Assembly (NCBI RefSeq): GCF_005771435.1
Contig: NZ_VANI01000021.1
Span: 1-64,000 of the forward strand
Reading direction: 5' to 3'
Length of the DNA stretch: 64,000 bases
From: Microbulbifer harenosus
GTDB taxonomy: Bacteria > Pseudomonadota > Gammaproteobacteria > Pseudomonadales > Cellvibrionaceae
A program made the translations under genes and the position numbers. Each line of letters opens with the position of its first letter. Positions within the stretch are counted from its first letter, which is position 1. Below, in pieces: positions 1-8,941 of this stretch. A model generated the notes under the pieces. The model had not been told where the DNA came from, did no database searches, and saw only the letters and a list, made by a program, of their open reading frames with translations.

Positions 1-945
1 GCCGCCGGTTACTGCCGCCAGGAGTATGGTGAACAGGACTTCAAACGCCGCGGCACCGGAGAATTCAGTGATTTCAATGGCGTGTTGGGCTTTGACGTAG
101 TCTTTGACGAAGCGCCGGAGGTCGGCCTGCAGGGCTGGGTCTTCCCAGATGAGATCGGCGAGTTCCGTGGCGCGCTGGAACTGTTCCCTGGTAATCGTCG
201 TGGGGTCGAAGCCGAGTACCTGTACGATTTCACGCTTTTCCGCGGTTAGAATTTCATCCTGATAGGCAGCCATCAGGTTTTCGCCGTTATCGCTGCGCTG
301 CGATGCCCGGTAGGCGGCTTGTACGCCCCGCAGGCTGCGTTGCAGTGGGCTCACTACATCGTTGACGTCTTTCAGCCACTGCGCAAGGCCCGAACCCGCC
401 TGCCACAGGCCGGTGAGGAAGGCGCCAGTATAAATCAGCCCGCGATTTACCGACGTTTCCTGCCGCAGTTGTCTGGCGTGTTGCGAGGCTTCGGCTCTTT
501 CGGCCGCAACAATCGCTAGCAGTGCCTGGCGAATCTTCACTCGCAGCAAATTGCGGGTATCGTGCGGCTGTTCTTCCTTGGTTTTTTTCGCGCTGCCGGT
601 ATGGATAAACCGGAGGTTTCCCTGATGTATGGCATCGAGAATCCTCGGCCAGCGGCCGGGTAAAAACCCGATGCCAATGTGCGGATGGTGCGCTTGGGTA
701 CTGAAAATCCCGACGGAATTCATATCCTGCCAGCCGGACCCCGGTTGGCAGAAGAGGCTTCGCTCGAGGTCTCCGCCATAGAAGCGGAACAACTGATCTT
801 CCGCGGCCGCCAACTGATGAACATCAATGCGCCCGAGCGCCTCCAGTGCCGTGAAATAATCGGCAATGGCCAGGGATTCTATTCGATCACCGGAGGTGAG
901 TTGGTACGTATTTCCCAAATTATCCGTAAGGGTGCAGAACGACAT
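1..945 (-). CDS. Polymorphic-toxin / T6SS effector-like protein, C-terminus off the window
   Basis: The reverse strand is open from an ATG at 945 to the left edge (315 codons, no stop), so only the N-terminal part is visible. The start was chosen because in-frame TAA codons lie just upstream; residues begin MSFCTLTDNLGN. The first ~125 residues are a mixed region with several aromatic and His residues. After that the chain is mostly helical and charged, followed by a block (KDYVKAQHAIEITEFSGAAA) leading into a hydrophobic stretch with Gly at the edge. Helical pre-toxin regions ending in an Ala/Gly-rich hydrophobic segment are common in polymorphic toxins and type VI effectors. The AHH nuclease/Imm11 pair just upstream supports this. 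No catalytic domain is visible, so toxin activity is inference. Confidence 0.5.
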   Translation of the reverse strand, partial: MSFCTLTDNLGNTYQLTSGDRIESLAIADYFTALEALGRIDVHQLAAAEDQLFRFYGGDLERSLFCQPGSGWQDMNSVGIFSTQAHHPHIGIGFLPGRWPRILDAIHQGNLRFIHTGSAKKTKEEQPHDTRNLLRVKIRQALLAIVAAERAEASQHARQLRQETSVNRGLIYTGAFLTGLWQAGSGLAQWLKDVNDVVSPLQRSLRGVQAAYRASQRSDNGENLMAAYQDEILTAEKREIVQVLGFDPTTITREQFQRATELADLIWEDPALQADLRRFVKDYVKAQHAIEITEFSGAAAFEVLFTILLAAVTGG

Positions 946-1020
946 ATCCGTGTCATATTCCGTGAAACGATAAATTTTGAGCGCGGAAAATTAACACACT
1001 TGGATTTAGAGAGCTAGGGT

Positions 1021-1623
1021 TTAACCATTGTGCATACTTTTAGCGACGTCCAATGAAAAAGGGTTCCCAAGATCAGGAGTAAAAATAACCCCCTTGAGAC
1101 CTTCCTGTTCGACTTTTCTCATTAAGCTGGCCTGACAGTAGATGCTGCGGAAATTATCGAATCGCGCCCGAAATACAGTAAACGCGGCAACCAAGTCCTC
1201 ATGAAAAGCAGTATTTTCTATATCACCCCATTCATTCTTAATACTTAGCTTCTCGTTCAGTCCGTTGACGTCCTCTGCTACCTGCAGCGGATTGAAGATA
1301 AATGCGCTTTGACCATCAGCAACGACTGGAAGAAACTCGCCATCGTTGCTTAACAATTCTTTCAAAGCTCGATAAGCACGGTCATTCAGTACCAGACGAC
1401 CGTTGTGTTCAGAAATATCAGGATAGAGGTCACCTGCGGCATGGTCGGAGCTTTTCACATACGCCACATTCAGCGGCGACCATGAGTGACGGTAACTTTT
1501 TGCCTCGAAATTCACATCAAACTGATCTGCAATGTTATCGCCAAAGACTGACCGGCTTTGCTCCCTATCGAAACTAGGAATGCGATATTGTTGAGTGTTG
1601 GCATACACTGATAGAAGAGGCAT
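1021..1623 (-). CDS. Imm11-like (DUF1629) immunity protein
   Basis: Encodes about 200 residues beginning MPLLSVYANTQQY. The ATG at 1623 lies two bases past the stop of the nuclease gene, so the pair is almost certainly co-transcribed. The central part (NGRLVLNDRAYRALKELLSNDGEFLPV, then a FIFNPLQV block) matches the pattern of the DUF1629/Imm11 family as I remember it: an 'L-x-SERA' helix followed by a 'GEFLPL' strand. Such proteins neutralise a cognate secreted toxin. The expected role is cytoplasmic binding of the AHH nuclease encoded immediately upstream. An in-frame longer start (MYPKAHC) overlaps the toxin gene and is less likely. GC content is visibly below that of the core genes, which fits acquired DNA. 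Confidence 0.6.
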   Translation of the reverse strand: MPLLSVYANTQQYRIPSFDREQSRSVFGDNIADQFDVNFEAKSYRHSWSPLNVAYVKSSDHAAGDLYPDISEHNGRLVLNDRAYRALKELLSNDGEFLPVVADGQSAFIFNPLQVAEDVNGLNEKLSIKNEWGDIENTAFHEDLVAAFTVFRARFDNFRSIYCQASLMRKVEQEGLKGVIFTPDLGNPFSLDVAKSMHNG

Positions 1624-1625
1624 AT

Positions 1626-2225
1626 TCACAGCCCCATTTCCGTGACAATGTGCTTTGGGATACACCCACTTTGCAGTCTCAAACGCACCATCTTTAGCGT
1701 TCTCACTAAGTCATCCGTACCTTTAATTAGCATCGGATTAATTACATCACCCAGCCAGCGGTAATAACTTTTTCGATGTATGCGACTGTGCGGCACGGCA
1801 TTTTTTAGCCACTCCGGCATGTGCATTCTCGCTTTCAAGTTACGTGGTAGCCAACATCCATTGCGTGGGTCATCGATACGCATGAAGCACCATGCCAACA
1901 CCGCACGCACCGTCGCTGATTCTGCATGTGCACCTGAAACCATTGCGTGGCAATGGCAATACTCACCAGACGCAGGGCGAGGATCGTTTGCCGCAGCCAT
2001 ATTTTGCGCTAACCGCACAGAGCAATGGGCCTCAACTTCCAACTCTTTAGCACTCATTTTGAGCGCTTTGAGCCTAAACGTATCAAGCTGACACTGAATA
2101 TCGGCCTGCACTCGTACTGCATTCAAATCCGCAATTGTTGGGCTTTTTTTCGCGGCAAAAGTATCAATAACGTGATCGATTCTAGTCTTTTCGTATGCTT
2201 TGAGCGTGTACTCAGGTATTGGCAT
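1626..2225 (-). CDS. AHH-type HNH/Endo VII nuclease toxin
   Basis: A 199-residue protein with a good binding site (AAGGGA) upstream of its ATG. Residues ~95-170 carry an AHH-like nuclease signature: an H-x-H pair (CHCHAMVSGAHA), then DDPRNGCWLPRN, and a final conserved His before an aromatic (SRIHRKSYYRWL). In the AHH group of HNH/Endo VII nucleases these residues bind metal and cut DNA or RNA. The canonical Ala-His-His is changed here to His-Cys-His, so activity is not assured. The ~90-residue N-terminus has no recognisable delivery domain, so this may be an orphan toxin module left by recombination at the end of a larger effector. The immunity gene follows after two bases. Confidence 0.6.
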   Translation of the reverse strand: MPIPEYTLKAYEKTRIDHVIDTFAAKKSPTIADLNAVRVQADIQCQLDTFRLKALKMSAKELEVEAHCSVRLAQNMAAANDPRPASGEYCHCHAMVSGAHAESATVRAVLAWCFMRIDDPRNGCWLPRNLKARMHMPEWLKNAVPHSRIHRKSYYRWLGDVINPMLIKGTDDLVRTLKMVRLRLQSGCIPKHIVTEMGL

Positions 2226-3006
2226 CTTCAGAGTTCCCTTCTAAGTAAGAATTTCAGCTGAGTTTACCACCCTTCCACCACCTGAAAAGATGCGGACTTT
2301 CAGCGTACTAATTTAAACGTCAACAATCTGCAGAAGTAAATAATTGAGAACCAGTAGGCGACGCTGCTGTGGCTATACCTGAATGGCCTTTCAGCGGGTG
2401 AGATGGAAGAGGCTTGTCGATACTGATTGGTCCGGAAGCGAAAGGTCTCTCAGCCGCTCAGTGGCTCGCCTAAACGTGCAGTGGAAGGACGGAGATGATA
2501 TCTAGCGACAAGCGACCGGATAAAGACCGCTGGGTATACATCTGGGCAGGCGGCATATACAACGGCCTGCGTTAGGAAGAAAGCAAGCTTTGCGCGCTGG
2601 TCTTAATCGGCGTGAACGAGCGCGGGGGAAAGCACTTTCTGGCGATTGAAGATGGAGATCGGGAATCTACGCTGAGCTGGGAAGGCGTACTAGGGTGCAA
2701 TGATCTACTAATCCCGGGTTTTACGCGAGTCCAGATACAAGCCCCGCTCTTGGGCACGGATTCCGGTCCACCAATCTGTGCGCAGGGTTCTCCCTAACGT
2801 GACATTTTGTTATTTTTGTCGCGCTAGAAGCTGACTTTGAAGCGATTCCTAATTAAATGTCAATAATGTGATGGAATTCCGTTATTGCCTTGCTTTACCC
2901 TAGCTGCGCGGTTTTCGGACGAAGGTCGCGCATATAAATCTTGAAGACCTAACAGTGCCCCCGGGTGGTTTGCAGGGAAGGCATCGGAAAATTACAGGAG
3001 TGGAAA
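2226..3006. other. Gene-poor stretch with IS remnant
   Basis: The only content I can support here is the decayed IS256-type transposase (separate entry). About 300 bp follow it without a credible ORF, and they hold the presumed promoter of the small gene at 3007. Base composition is lower in GC than the flanks from 5000 onward. I looked for terminal inverted repeats and target duplications around the IS remnant and found none. Confidence 0.5.
2361..2697 (+). pseudogene. Degraded IS256-family (mutator) transposase fragment
   Basis: Reading across frames gives pieces of an IS256-family transposase in the correct order: WLYLNGLSAGEMEEA; then LVGPEAKGLSAAQ and ARLNVQWKDGD in different frames; then DKDRWVYIWAGGIYNGLR followed by a stop; then CALVLIGVNERGGKHFLAI and EDGDRESTLSW. 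These correspond to the central DDE region of the family, where the segment 'YV-x-W-A-D-G-I' carries a catalytic Asp (here Gly in WAGGIY). At least one frameshift and two in-frame stops are present and both ends are missing, so it cannot be active. It marks past mobile-element activity beside the toxin/immunity pair. Confidence 0.75.
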
Positions 3007-3504
3007 ATGGATAGCACTGAGCAAAAGTGTGCGGACATGAAAGTCCTAGAGTGGAACTTTCCGGAAGATGGGCGGGAGATCAATCTGATACTCAAACCGA
3101 AGCCGGCGAATGAGCAGGGTATTCCCAGCTATTGGCAACTAAATGAGGCCGGTAATCCCGGAGAGGCGGAAGCTTACGGGAACATGAATTTTAAATTCAA
3201 ATGCGGCAAGGGGTTTCTGACATTGAATGTCACTCTGGACCCTTCCGAGTTTGGTATTGACGATCTGCAGTTCTTTGATTTCCCGGGCCTGTTGCAGGCG
3301 GATGGCGTTATACCTCTGACCAGGGGCTTCAGGCACCAGTTCCATTCGCGGGTAGTTTCTGCGGACAAGCGCACACTGAAAATCCGTATCCGGGATGAGG
3401 ATATGGTGCCCGATGAATTTGCGTTTCTCTGGTTCTGCTACAGCCCTTCGGCGGATGCGCATTTTGTTTCTGGTGACCCGAAGGCGCGGCTTGATCCAGA
3501 GTAA
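3007..3504 (+). CDS. Conserved-looking small hypothetical protein
   Basis: Encodes 165 residues from an ATG at 3007 preceded by AGGAG; a longer in-frame start at 2965 lacks a comparable site. The protein has no signal peptide or membrane segment and reads as an all-beta, acidic, soluble protein (for example FKCGKGFLTLNVTLDPSEFG and RTLKIRIRDEDMVPDEFAF). I do not recognise the family. Its stop codon directly abuts the stop of the convergent kinase gene, with no base between them, so the two transcripts must overlap at their 3' ends. Being next to a kinase/FHA locus makes a link to signalling possible, but nothing in the sequence shows it. Confidence 0.6.
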   Translation: MDSTEQKCADMKVLEWNFPEDGREINLILKPKPANEQGIPSYWQLNEAGNPGEAEAYGNMNFKFKCGKGFLTLNVTLDPSEFGIDDLQFFDFPGLLQADGVIPLTRGFRHQFHSRVVSADKRTLKIRIRDEDMVPDEFAFLWFCYSPSADAHFVSGDPKARLDPE

Positions 3505-6105
3505 TCAGTTACAGATCGTCGATTTTACTTCATCGGAGACCTGGGGTTGAGCGCAGAGTTGGTGGAATACCGGCAAATTAAACCACTCTACGCTCATACC
3601 CTGGCGAATTAACTGTTCTATCTGGTAGCCTGCGGAATAGAATTCACCGGTGAGAGCAAACACTTGGGCAGCAACATGAATTACATAAGTATCGTCGGGG
3701 GCTTGTCTTAGCATCGTGTTTACTAGATTGATGGCTTCGGTTTCCCTATCCAAATTTGCTAAGCCTAGCGCCCTAAACTGGCGAGCCTCAAGATCGTCAC
3801 TCCCTTCAGTTAATGCTATAAGACGTTGGTAATATTGCCTCGCAGATTTTTGATCACCTGCCATCAGATATGTTTCTGCGATTTGGCCTATTGTGCCTGG
3901 ATCGTCAGGGATTAATTGCAATACGCCAAGAAATTCCTGTAACGCTGGTTTATGCTTTAACTGTAAAAAATAAACTACTCCGAGATTTGATCTGGTACGC
4001 CAGCTGCGCAAGTTTTCTGGAATAGTAGTGATAGCCTTCTCTGCCTCGAAAAAATTGCCGCTCTCCAGCTCAATAACGCCAAGTGCAGAATAGGATGACC
4101 AGTGCTCTGGAAAAATGCTGATAATTTTCCCCAGTGTTAGACGTGCATCGGAATAGTTCCCGCTTGAAATTTGATTTAACGCAATCAGATAAAGGTTGTC
4201 AGCTGATGGGTTTAGTGCGGTGGCTGCTTGTGCATACTTTAGCCCGGCCTTGTAGTCGCCTCGCGTAAACAGGTATCTTGAAAATTTTGCTATCAAGGCT
4301 GCGGAAGGAAACTTTTGTTGGTCTGCTTTATTAAGCAGTTCGTCGAATTTTTCGCTATCGACATTGTAAGTGTGAAGCCGAATTTCCTGTTCCAGTAATT
4401 GTTGACTATCAATTTTATGGGTGCGCGCTTTTTCAAGCATTGCAAGGCCACGCTCAATAAATGCGTCCCGGTCAGTTTGTACAAACAGCTTTGCCGAAAC
4501 GCTCGTATAAGCCTGGTAAAGGCTGGAGTTTAGAGGGTATTGATTAATTAGTGCTTCCAAAGTGCTTAGGTCTTCTGAGTTAAGATCTTTTCGATCCAGT
4601 CTGCTGAGGATATCCAGATATTGATTGTAAGCTTGGTCAGACATCGAAATTTGTTTTGTAGCCTGGGTGAAATAGTCGGCTGGAAATAATGCTGAAGCAC
4701 TGTTGGTTACGCGATATTCCGCTTCTTGTTCTTTATTTGTCAAAAAAGCAAAATTTGATTGCTGGCCGATCTGACTGTCTTTAGTGCTTATTCGTTGGAG
4801 CTCAATCTCACACCGCACCTCCGCACACTCCAACCTCGCAAACAGCGCATCCGTAACCCCCTTATCCCGCAACGCCTGCAATTGCTCTTCAAAATCCATC
4901 CCCTCTTTAGGCTCAAAACTCACCAGCGCACTCGCCTTCAACTGAGAAACCGAATTCATCAACGCCTGCCGCACCATGGTGCGGGTCAGCGCTTTGGCGT
5001 TCTCCTCGCCGCGAATCTCGCCGTTAATCTCCACCGGCATCACCGCGATATACTGAGGCTCCAGCCGGGTGATTTCCTTCCAGCCCCAGTAACCGCCGGC
5101 GCTTACAACAAGTGCAGCGACAATGCCGGCGGCAACCCGCTGCCAGCGGCGGCGGCTTTTTACCTGCTGGCGGGTGAACAGGTCGGTGAGGGTTGCGGTG
5201 TAATCTTCGGCCTCGGTGTCGAGTCCCTGTTTGTGCAATAGCGCGAATCCCTGGTGCACGATTAGTGCGCTTTCGGGGCGTTGAGCGGGATCTTTGGCGA
5301 GCAGTTTGTCCAGCAGTATGGCCAGTGGTTCGGGGATGCTCGGCCACGCCTGCTGTGGTGGCTGATGCGGTTCGTTGGTGATGCGGTTGGCCATGGCCAG
5401 TGCGCCGGCTTCGTGTTTTTCGAAGGGCCGACTGCCGCACAGCAGTTCATAGGCGATGGTGCCGAGGCTGAACAGGTCGCTGCGGGCATCTAATGCTTTG
5501 CCGAGAATTTGTTCCGGCGACATGGCGGTGACGGTGCCGGCCAGCTGGTTTTCCGCTGTTAAGGTTTTCTCATCCAGTTGCTGGGATTTGGCGATGCCGA
5601 AATCGGTGATCTTGGCGGTGGGCTGGCCCTTGGCGTTTTCGGTGATGAGGATGTTGTCGGGCTTCAGGTCCCGGTGAATGATGCCGAGGTCATGGGCCTG
5701 CTGCAGTCCGAGGCTGATCTGCATCAGCAGGCTGAGTTTCTGCTGCAGGCTGGGTGTGCGCTCGCGCATCCAGGCGCGTAGGGAGGCGCCTTCGATGTAT
5801 TCCATCACCAGCGCGACGCTGCCGTTTTCTTCGAGCACGTCGTACAGGGCGACGATATTGGGGTGGTTGAGCTGGGCGAGGAGGCGGGCTTCCTGCTGGA
5901 TGCGGTCGCGGGCGTTCTGGCTGGCGACGTCGTCTTTCAGTTTTTTGATGGCTACCTGGCGGTGCAGTTTCAGGTCTTCTGCCAGGTAGACGATGCCCAT
6001 GCCGCCGGCACCAAGGGTGCTGTGGATAACGTAGCGGTCGCTGTCGACGACCAATTTATTGGGCGCGCTGGCGTGCCGTCCAACCTCGGAATCTGCAATG
6101 TCCAT
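3505..6105 (-). CDS. Receptor-like Ser/Thr protein kinase with C-terminal TPR-type repeats
   Basis: 866 residues. Residues ~24-295 form a PknB-type kinase domain: glycine loop LGAGGMGIVY (31-40), ATP lysine K54 in VAIKK, catalytic HRDLKPDN (144-151), DFG (168-170) and the MSPEQ activation-segment anchor. All key residues are present, so it should be active. A single membrane segment at ~324-341 follows an Arg-rich stop, putting the ~500-residue C-terminus in the periplasm; that part contains helical TPR-like repeats. It follows the second kinase gene by 82 bp on the same strand, in a probable FHA-kinase-kinase operon. The 3' half is clearly lower in GC than the kinase half, with the change near 4790, which suggests a mosaic gene. 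Confidence 0.85.
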   Translation of the reverse strand: MDIADSEVGRHASAPNKLVVDSDRYVIHSTLGAGGMGIVYLAEDLKLHRQVAIKKLKDDVASQNARDRIQQEARLLAQLNHPNIVALYDVLEENGSVALVMEYIEGASLRAWMRERTPSLQQKLSLLMQISLGLQQAHDLGIIHRDLKPDNILITENAKGQPTAKITDFGIAKSQQLDEKTLTAENQLAGTVTAMSPEQILGKALDARSDLFSLGTIAYELLCGSRPFEKHEAGALAMANRITNEPHQPPQQAWPSIPEPLAILLDKLLAKDPAQRPESALIVHQGFALLHKQGLDTEAEDYTATLTDLFTRQQVKSRRRWQRVAAGIVAALVVSAGGYWGWKEITRLEPQYIAVMPVEINGEIRGEENAKALTRTMVRQALMNSVSQLKASALVSFEPKEGMDFEEQLQALRDKGVTDALFARLECAEVRCEIELQRISTKDSQIGQQSNFAFLTNKEQEAEYRVTNSASALFPADYFTQATKQISMSDQAYNQYLDILSRLDRKDLNSEDLSTLEALINQYPLNSSLYQAYTSVSAKLFVQTDRDAFIERGLAMLEKARTHKIDSQQLLEQEIRLHTYNVDSEKFDELLNKADQQKFPSAALIAKFSRYLFTRGDYKAGLKYAQAATALNPSADNLYLIALNQISSGNYSDARLTLGKIISIFPEHWSSYSALGVIELESGNFFEAEKAITTIPENLRSWRTRSNLGVVYFLQLKHKPALQEFLGVLQLIPDDPGTIGQIAETYLMAGDQKSARQYYQRLIALTEGSDDLEARQFRALGLANLDRETEAINLVNTMLRQAPDDTYVIHVAAQVFALTGEFYSAGYQIEQLIRQGMSVEWFNLPVFHQLCAQPQVSDEVKSTICN

Positions 6106-6187
6106 CTGCTTATATTCTTGTTCTGGTTGAGCCCGGACCCGCCACCCCTGGGTCCCGTTGCAACGAATCGCGCTTGAAGCTGCTTAT

Positions 6188-8842
6188 TTACAGCTTCTCA
6201 CTGGATTCGCTGTTGCGGGCAATCTGGGAATTGCCCGTATTGTTTGTATCGCCGCTGCCGCAGAGACCGGGATATTGCTGTCGCAGGTCGTCAAAGGCGG
6301 GGATGCCGCAGATTTTGACAAAGCGCGCGGTGCAATACCAGATCGGGGAGATCCCCTGTTCCAATGTTTTGCGTATATGCACCTTGGCGGAGAGCAGGTC
6401 GCCGGTGCTGATGTACACCTGGGCGCGGGCGTAGTTGGTGTAGAGGTCGTCCGGGGCGTCGCGGCGGATCCTGAGCAGGTTTTCCACGGCTTTTTCCGCC
6501 TCGCCCAGTTCTGCGTAGGCGCGGGCCTGCATCAACAGGCCTTCCCAGTCGGTGCGCTCGGAGGTGAGCTCCAGGGCGCGGCGCGCCATGTCCAGTGCGA
6601 CATCGGGCTGCTCCAGCTCGCGGGCGATTTCCGCGCGGTACAGCAGCGGGTCGGCGTCTTTGGGTGCGAGGCTGGATACGCGCTCAAAGCAGGAGCGGGA
6701 CTCCACGTACTTTTTCTCGATGTAATAAGCGAGGCACAGATTGTAGGTATCCATGGGGCCGATGCGGTCGAGGCCTGCGTCACTGAGGATGCGGATGGTC
6801 TCCCCGACATTGCCGCTGTCGAGCATATTGGCGGCGAGCAGGGAGATGGCGTCGATGGACTCGGCATTGAGTGCAATGGCCTGCCGCAGCACGTCGTTGG
6901 CGGCGTCCATGTCGCCTCTCAATGTCAGGGTGAGGGCCTTCTGCGACAGATAGGCATAGCTGGTACGCAGGGCCAGTGCGCTGTCGATATGCTCCAGCGC
7001 CAGCGCGTAGTCGCCGCGCAGATGGTGGTAGAAGGCGCGCAGCTGGTGGTAGCTGGCCTGGTCCGGCAGGGTCAGCTCCAGTCGCGCCAGCAGTGCTTCT
7101 GCCTGGCCCGGTTCGTTGCGTAGCACGGCGAGGCGCAGTTCATTGATCAGGATTTCCGGCGTGTCCGCCAGGCTGGCCGGCGCCCGCTCCAGCAGTTTGG
7201 CCAGGCGCGCGTCTGCCTCGGCGGCGCGGGTGTTGAACTCCTGGTCCATCACCATTTCACCGTAGAGATCGTACAGTGGCGCGAAGTGGCTGGCGCGCTC
7301 TTGCAGGGCGTCCAGCCGATCCAGCAGCTCGCCGAGATGCAGGTAGTCATGCCGGCGCTCGTAAATCTCCAGGTAGGTGAGGTAATCCTCGGCGCTGATT
7401 TGTGCGCTGTGTTCTGTGTTCCGGGCCGGGAAATCCGCGAGCAGGCCATCCAGCTGGTGCAGTGTGCGGGCGCGGCTTTCAAGTCCTTCCTCCATCGCCA
7501 GGCGGGTGCTGCGGCTGTTAATGACGGCGAGGGTGCTGCTGTCGAGCAGCTCCAGTGACAGTTCGCAGCTGCGAGTGTCGCAGTCGATGGAGGGGATCAG
7601 CAGCAAGTCGGCGTTCAACGATGCGGCCTGGGCGCGCAGCGGCTGTCCCTGCAACCGGCGGGATTCAGAAAATGACACCAGATGCAGTCCCCGCCGCCCC
7701 GAGAGGCCCTGCTTCAGGGCACTTTGCACATTGTTGCCGAGCAGGCGCTGGGCGCGAGCGGTCGAGGCATCTTGCGAGTAGCCCACTTCCTGCGGTTCCA
7801 GCACGGCGATGTATTTGCTCTCAGCCGGTGATGGTGGCGCGGTAACTTCGCGGATTGCTATAAATGCCGCCGCACCCGCGGTACACAGGGCGAGGGCGGC
7901 AACCGCGGTGCGCCGCAACCACTTGCGGCTGCCGGAACTCTGGTGATAGTAGCTCTCGGCCGTGACGGTTTCGGTCGCGCTATGGGTGCGGGTAAAGCTG
8001 GAGCCGCTACCCTGAATCTGCAGCAGCAGGGTTTCCAGCTCGTCGGCGACGGCGGCGGCGGTCAGGGGGCGCTGTTGCGGATTTTTTGCCAACAGGCGGT
8101 CGAGCAGCGCGCACAGTGCTTGAGGCAGTTCTGGTGCCAGCCGCGCCGCTGGCGGGTGCGGGCTTTTCACGATGCGGTCGACGATTACGTAAGGACTGCT
8201 GTTGTCGCCGAAGGGGTTCTGTCCGCACAGTAGGCGATAGGCGAGTACCCCGAGAGCGAACAGGTCGCTGCGGTTGTCGAGTGGCTTGCCCTGGGCCTGT
8301 TCCGGTGACATGGCGCCCCAGCTGCCGGCAATATGCTGCTCGCGGGTGAGGTCGCTGTCTTCCTGCCAGTTCTTGGCGATACCGAAATCGGTAATCTTGA
8401 TATTGCCACCGCTGTCCACCAGGATGTTTTCGGCCTTGAGGTCGCGGTGAATGATGCCGGCGCTGTGGGCGCGGGTGAGGCCGGCACAGATCTGCTTCAG
8501 CAGATGCAATTTCTGCGGCAGGCCGGGGCTGCGCTCTTTCTGCCAGCGGTCCAGGCTGCAGCCGTCTACGTATTCCATCACCAGCGCGATGCCGTCGTTA
8601 CCCTCCACAACGTCGTACAGCTGCACGATATTGTTGTGGTTGAGTTGCGCGAGCAACAGGGCTTCGCGGCGGATACGCTCGCCGGCGTTACTGCTGTTGG
8701 GATTGCGCAGCAGCTTCTTGATGGCAACCAGGCGGTTTAGGCGTTCATCGGTGGCCAGGTACACCACGCCCATACCGCCGGAGCCCAGACGGGCGGTGGC
8801 GCGATAGCGGCCGATGTAAAAAGGTAACTGCTCTGGTTGCAT
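6188..8842 (-). CDS. Receptor-like Ser/Thr protein kinase with C-terminal TPR-type repeats
   Basis: 884 residues from an ATG at 8842. The kinase domain spans ~10-275: LGSGGMGVVY loop (19-28), K42, HRDLKAEN (132-139; Ala replaces the usual Pro, which is tolerated), DFG (152-154) and MSPEQ. A membrane segment lies at ~312-330, and the remaining ~550 residues are mainly helix pairs typical of TPR repeats, presumably periplasmic. The N-terminal half closely parallels the kinase at 3505-6105, so the two are probable paralogues from duplication. It lies 99 bp downstream of the FHA gene. Paired kinases and an FHA reader suggest phospho-Thr signalling; the signal sensed is unknown. Confidence 0.85.
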   Translation of the reverse strand: MQPEQLPFYIGRYRATARLGSGGMGVVYLATDERLNRLVAIKKLLRNPNSSNAGERIRREALLLAQLNHNNIVQLYDVVEGNDGIALVMEYVDGCSLDRWQKERSPGLPQKLHLLKQICAGLTRAHSAGIIHRDLKAENILVDSGGNIKITDFGIAKNWQEDSDLTREQHIAGSWGAMSPEQAQGKPLDNRSDLFALGVLAYRLLCGQNPFGDNSSPYVIVDRIVKSPHPPAARLAPELPQALCALLDRLLAKNPQQRPLTAAAVADELETLLLQIQGSGSSFTRTHSATETVTAESYYHQSSGSRKWLRRTAVAALALCTAGAAAFIAIREVTAPPSPAESKYIAVLEPQEVGYSQDASTARAQRLLGNNVQSALKQGLSGRRGLHLVSFSESRRLQGQPLRAQAASLNADLLLIPSIDCDTRSCELSLELLDSSTLAVINSRSTRLAMEEGLESRARTLHQLDGLLADFPARNTEHSAQISAEDYLTYLEIYERRHDYLHLGELLDRLDALQERASHFAPLYDLYGEMVMDQEFNTRAAEADARLAKLLERAPASLADTPEILINELRLAVLRNEPGQAEALLARLELTLPDQASYHQLRAFYHHLRGDYALALEHIDSALALRTSYAYLSQKALTLTLRGDMDAANDVLRQAIALNAESIDAISLLAANMLDSGNVGETIRILSDAGLDRIGPMDTYNLCLAYYIEKKYVESRSCFERVSSLAPKDADPLLYRAEIARELEQPDVALDMARRALELTSERTDWEGLLMQARAYAELGEAEKAVENLLRIRRDAPDDLYTNYARAQVYISTGDLLSAKVHIRKTLEQGISPIWYCTARFVKICGIPAFDDLRQQYPGLCGSGDTNNTGNSQIARNSESSEKL

Positions 8843-8941
8843 GCTGGTGACTGCGGTAACTGATTTTTACGGATAAACCGCCGTCCGTGGATGAAGTTCC
8901 GTTCCCTGCAGAGTCGGCTTTTTGGTCGAAACGGTTTCTGG

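Noticed and set aside
679-1017. 112-codon forward open frame near the left edge
   Set aside because: The reverse strand carries a longer open frame reaching the window edge with protein-like composition, which explains this as a shadow.
2572-2797. Short open frames on both strands in the 2.6-2.8 kb region
   Set aside because: The forward one contains the IS256 remnant and then random sequence; the reverse one is its shadow.
6158-7123. 321-codon forward open frame inside the second kinase gene
   Set aside because: It is the antisense of a TPR-coding region and lacks any family signature.
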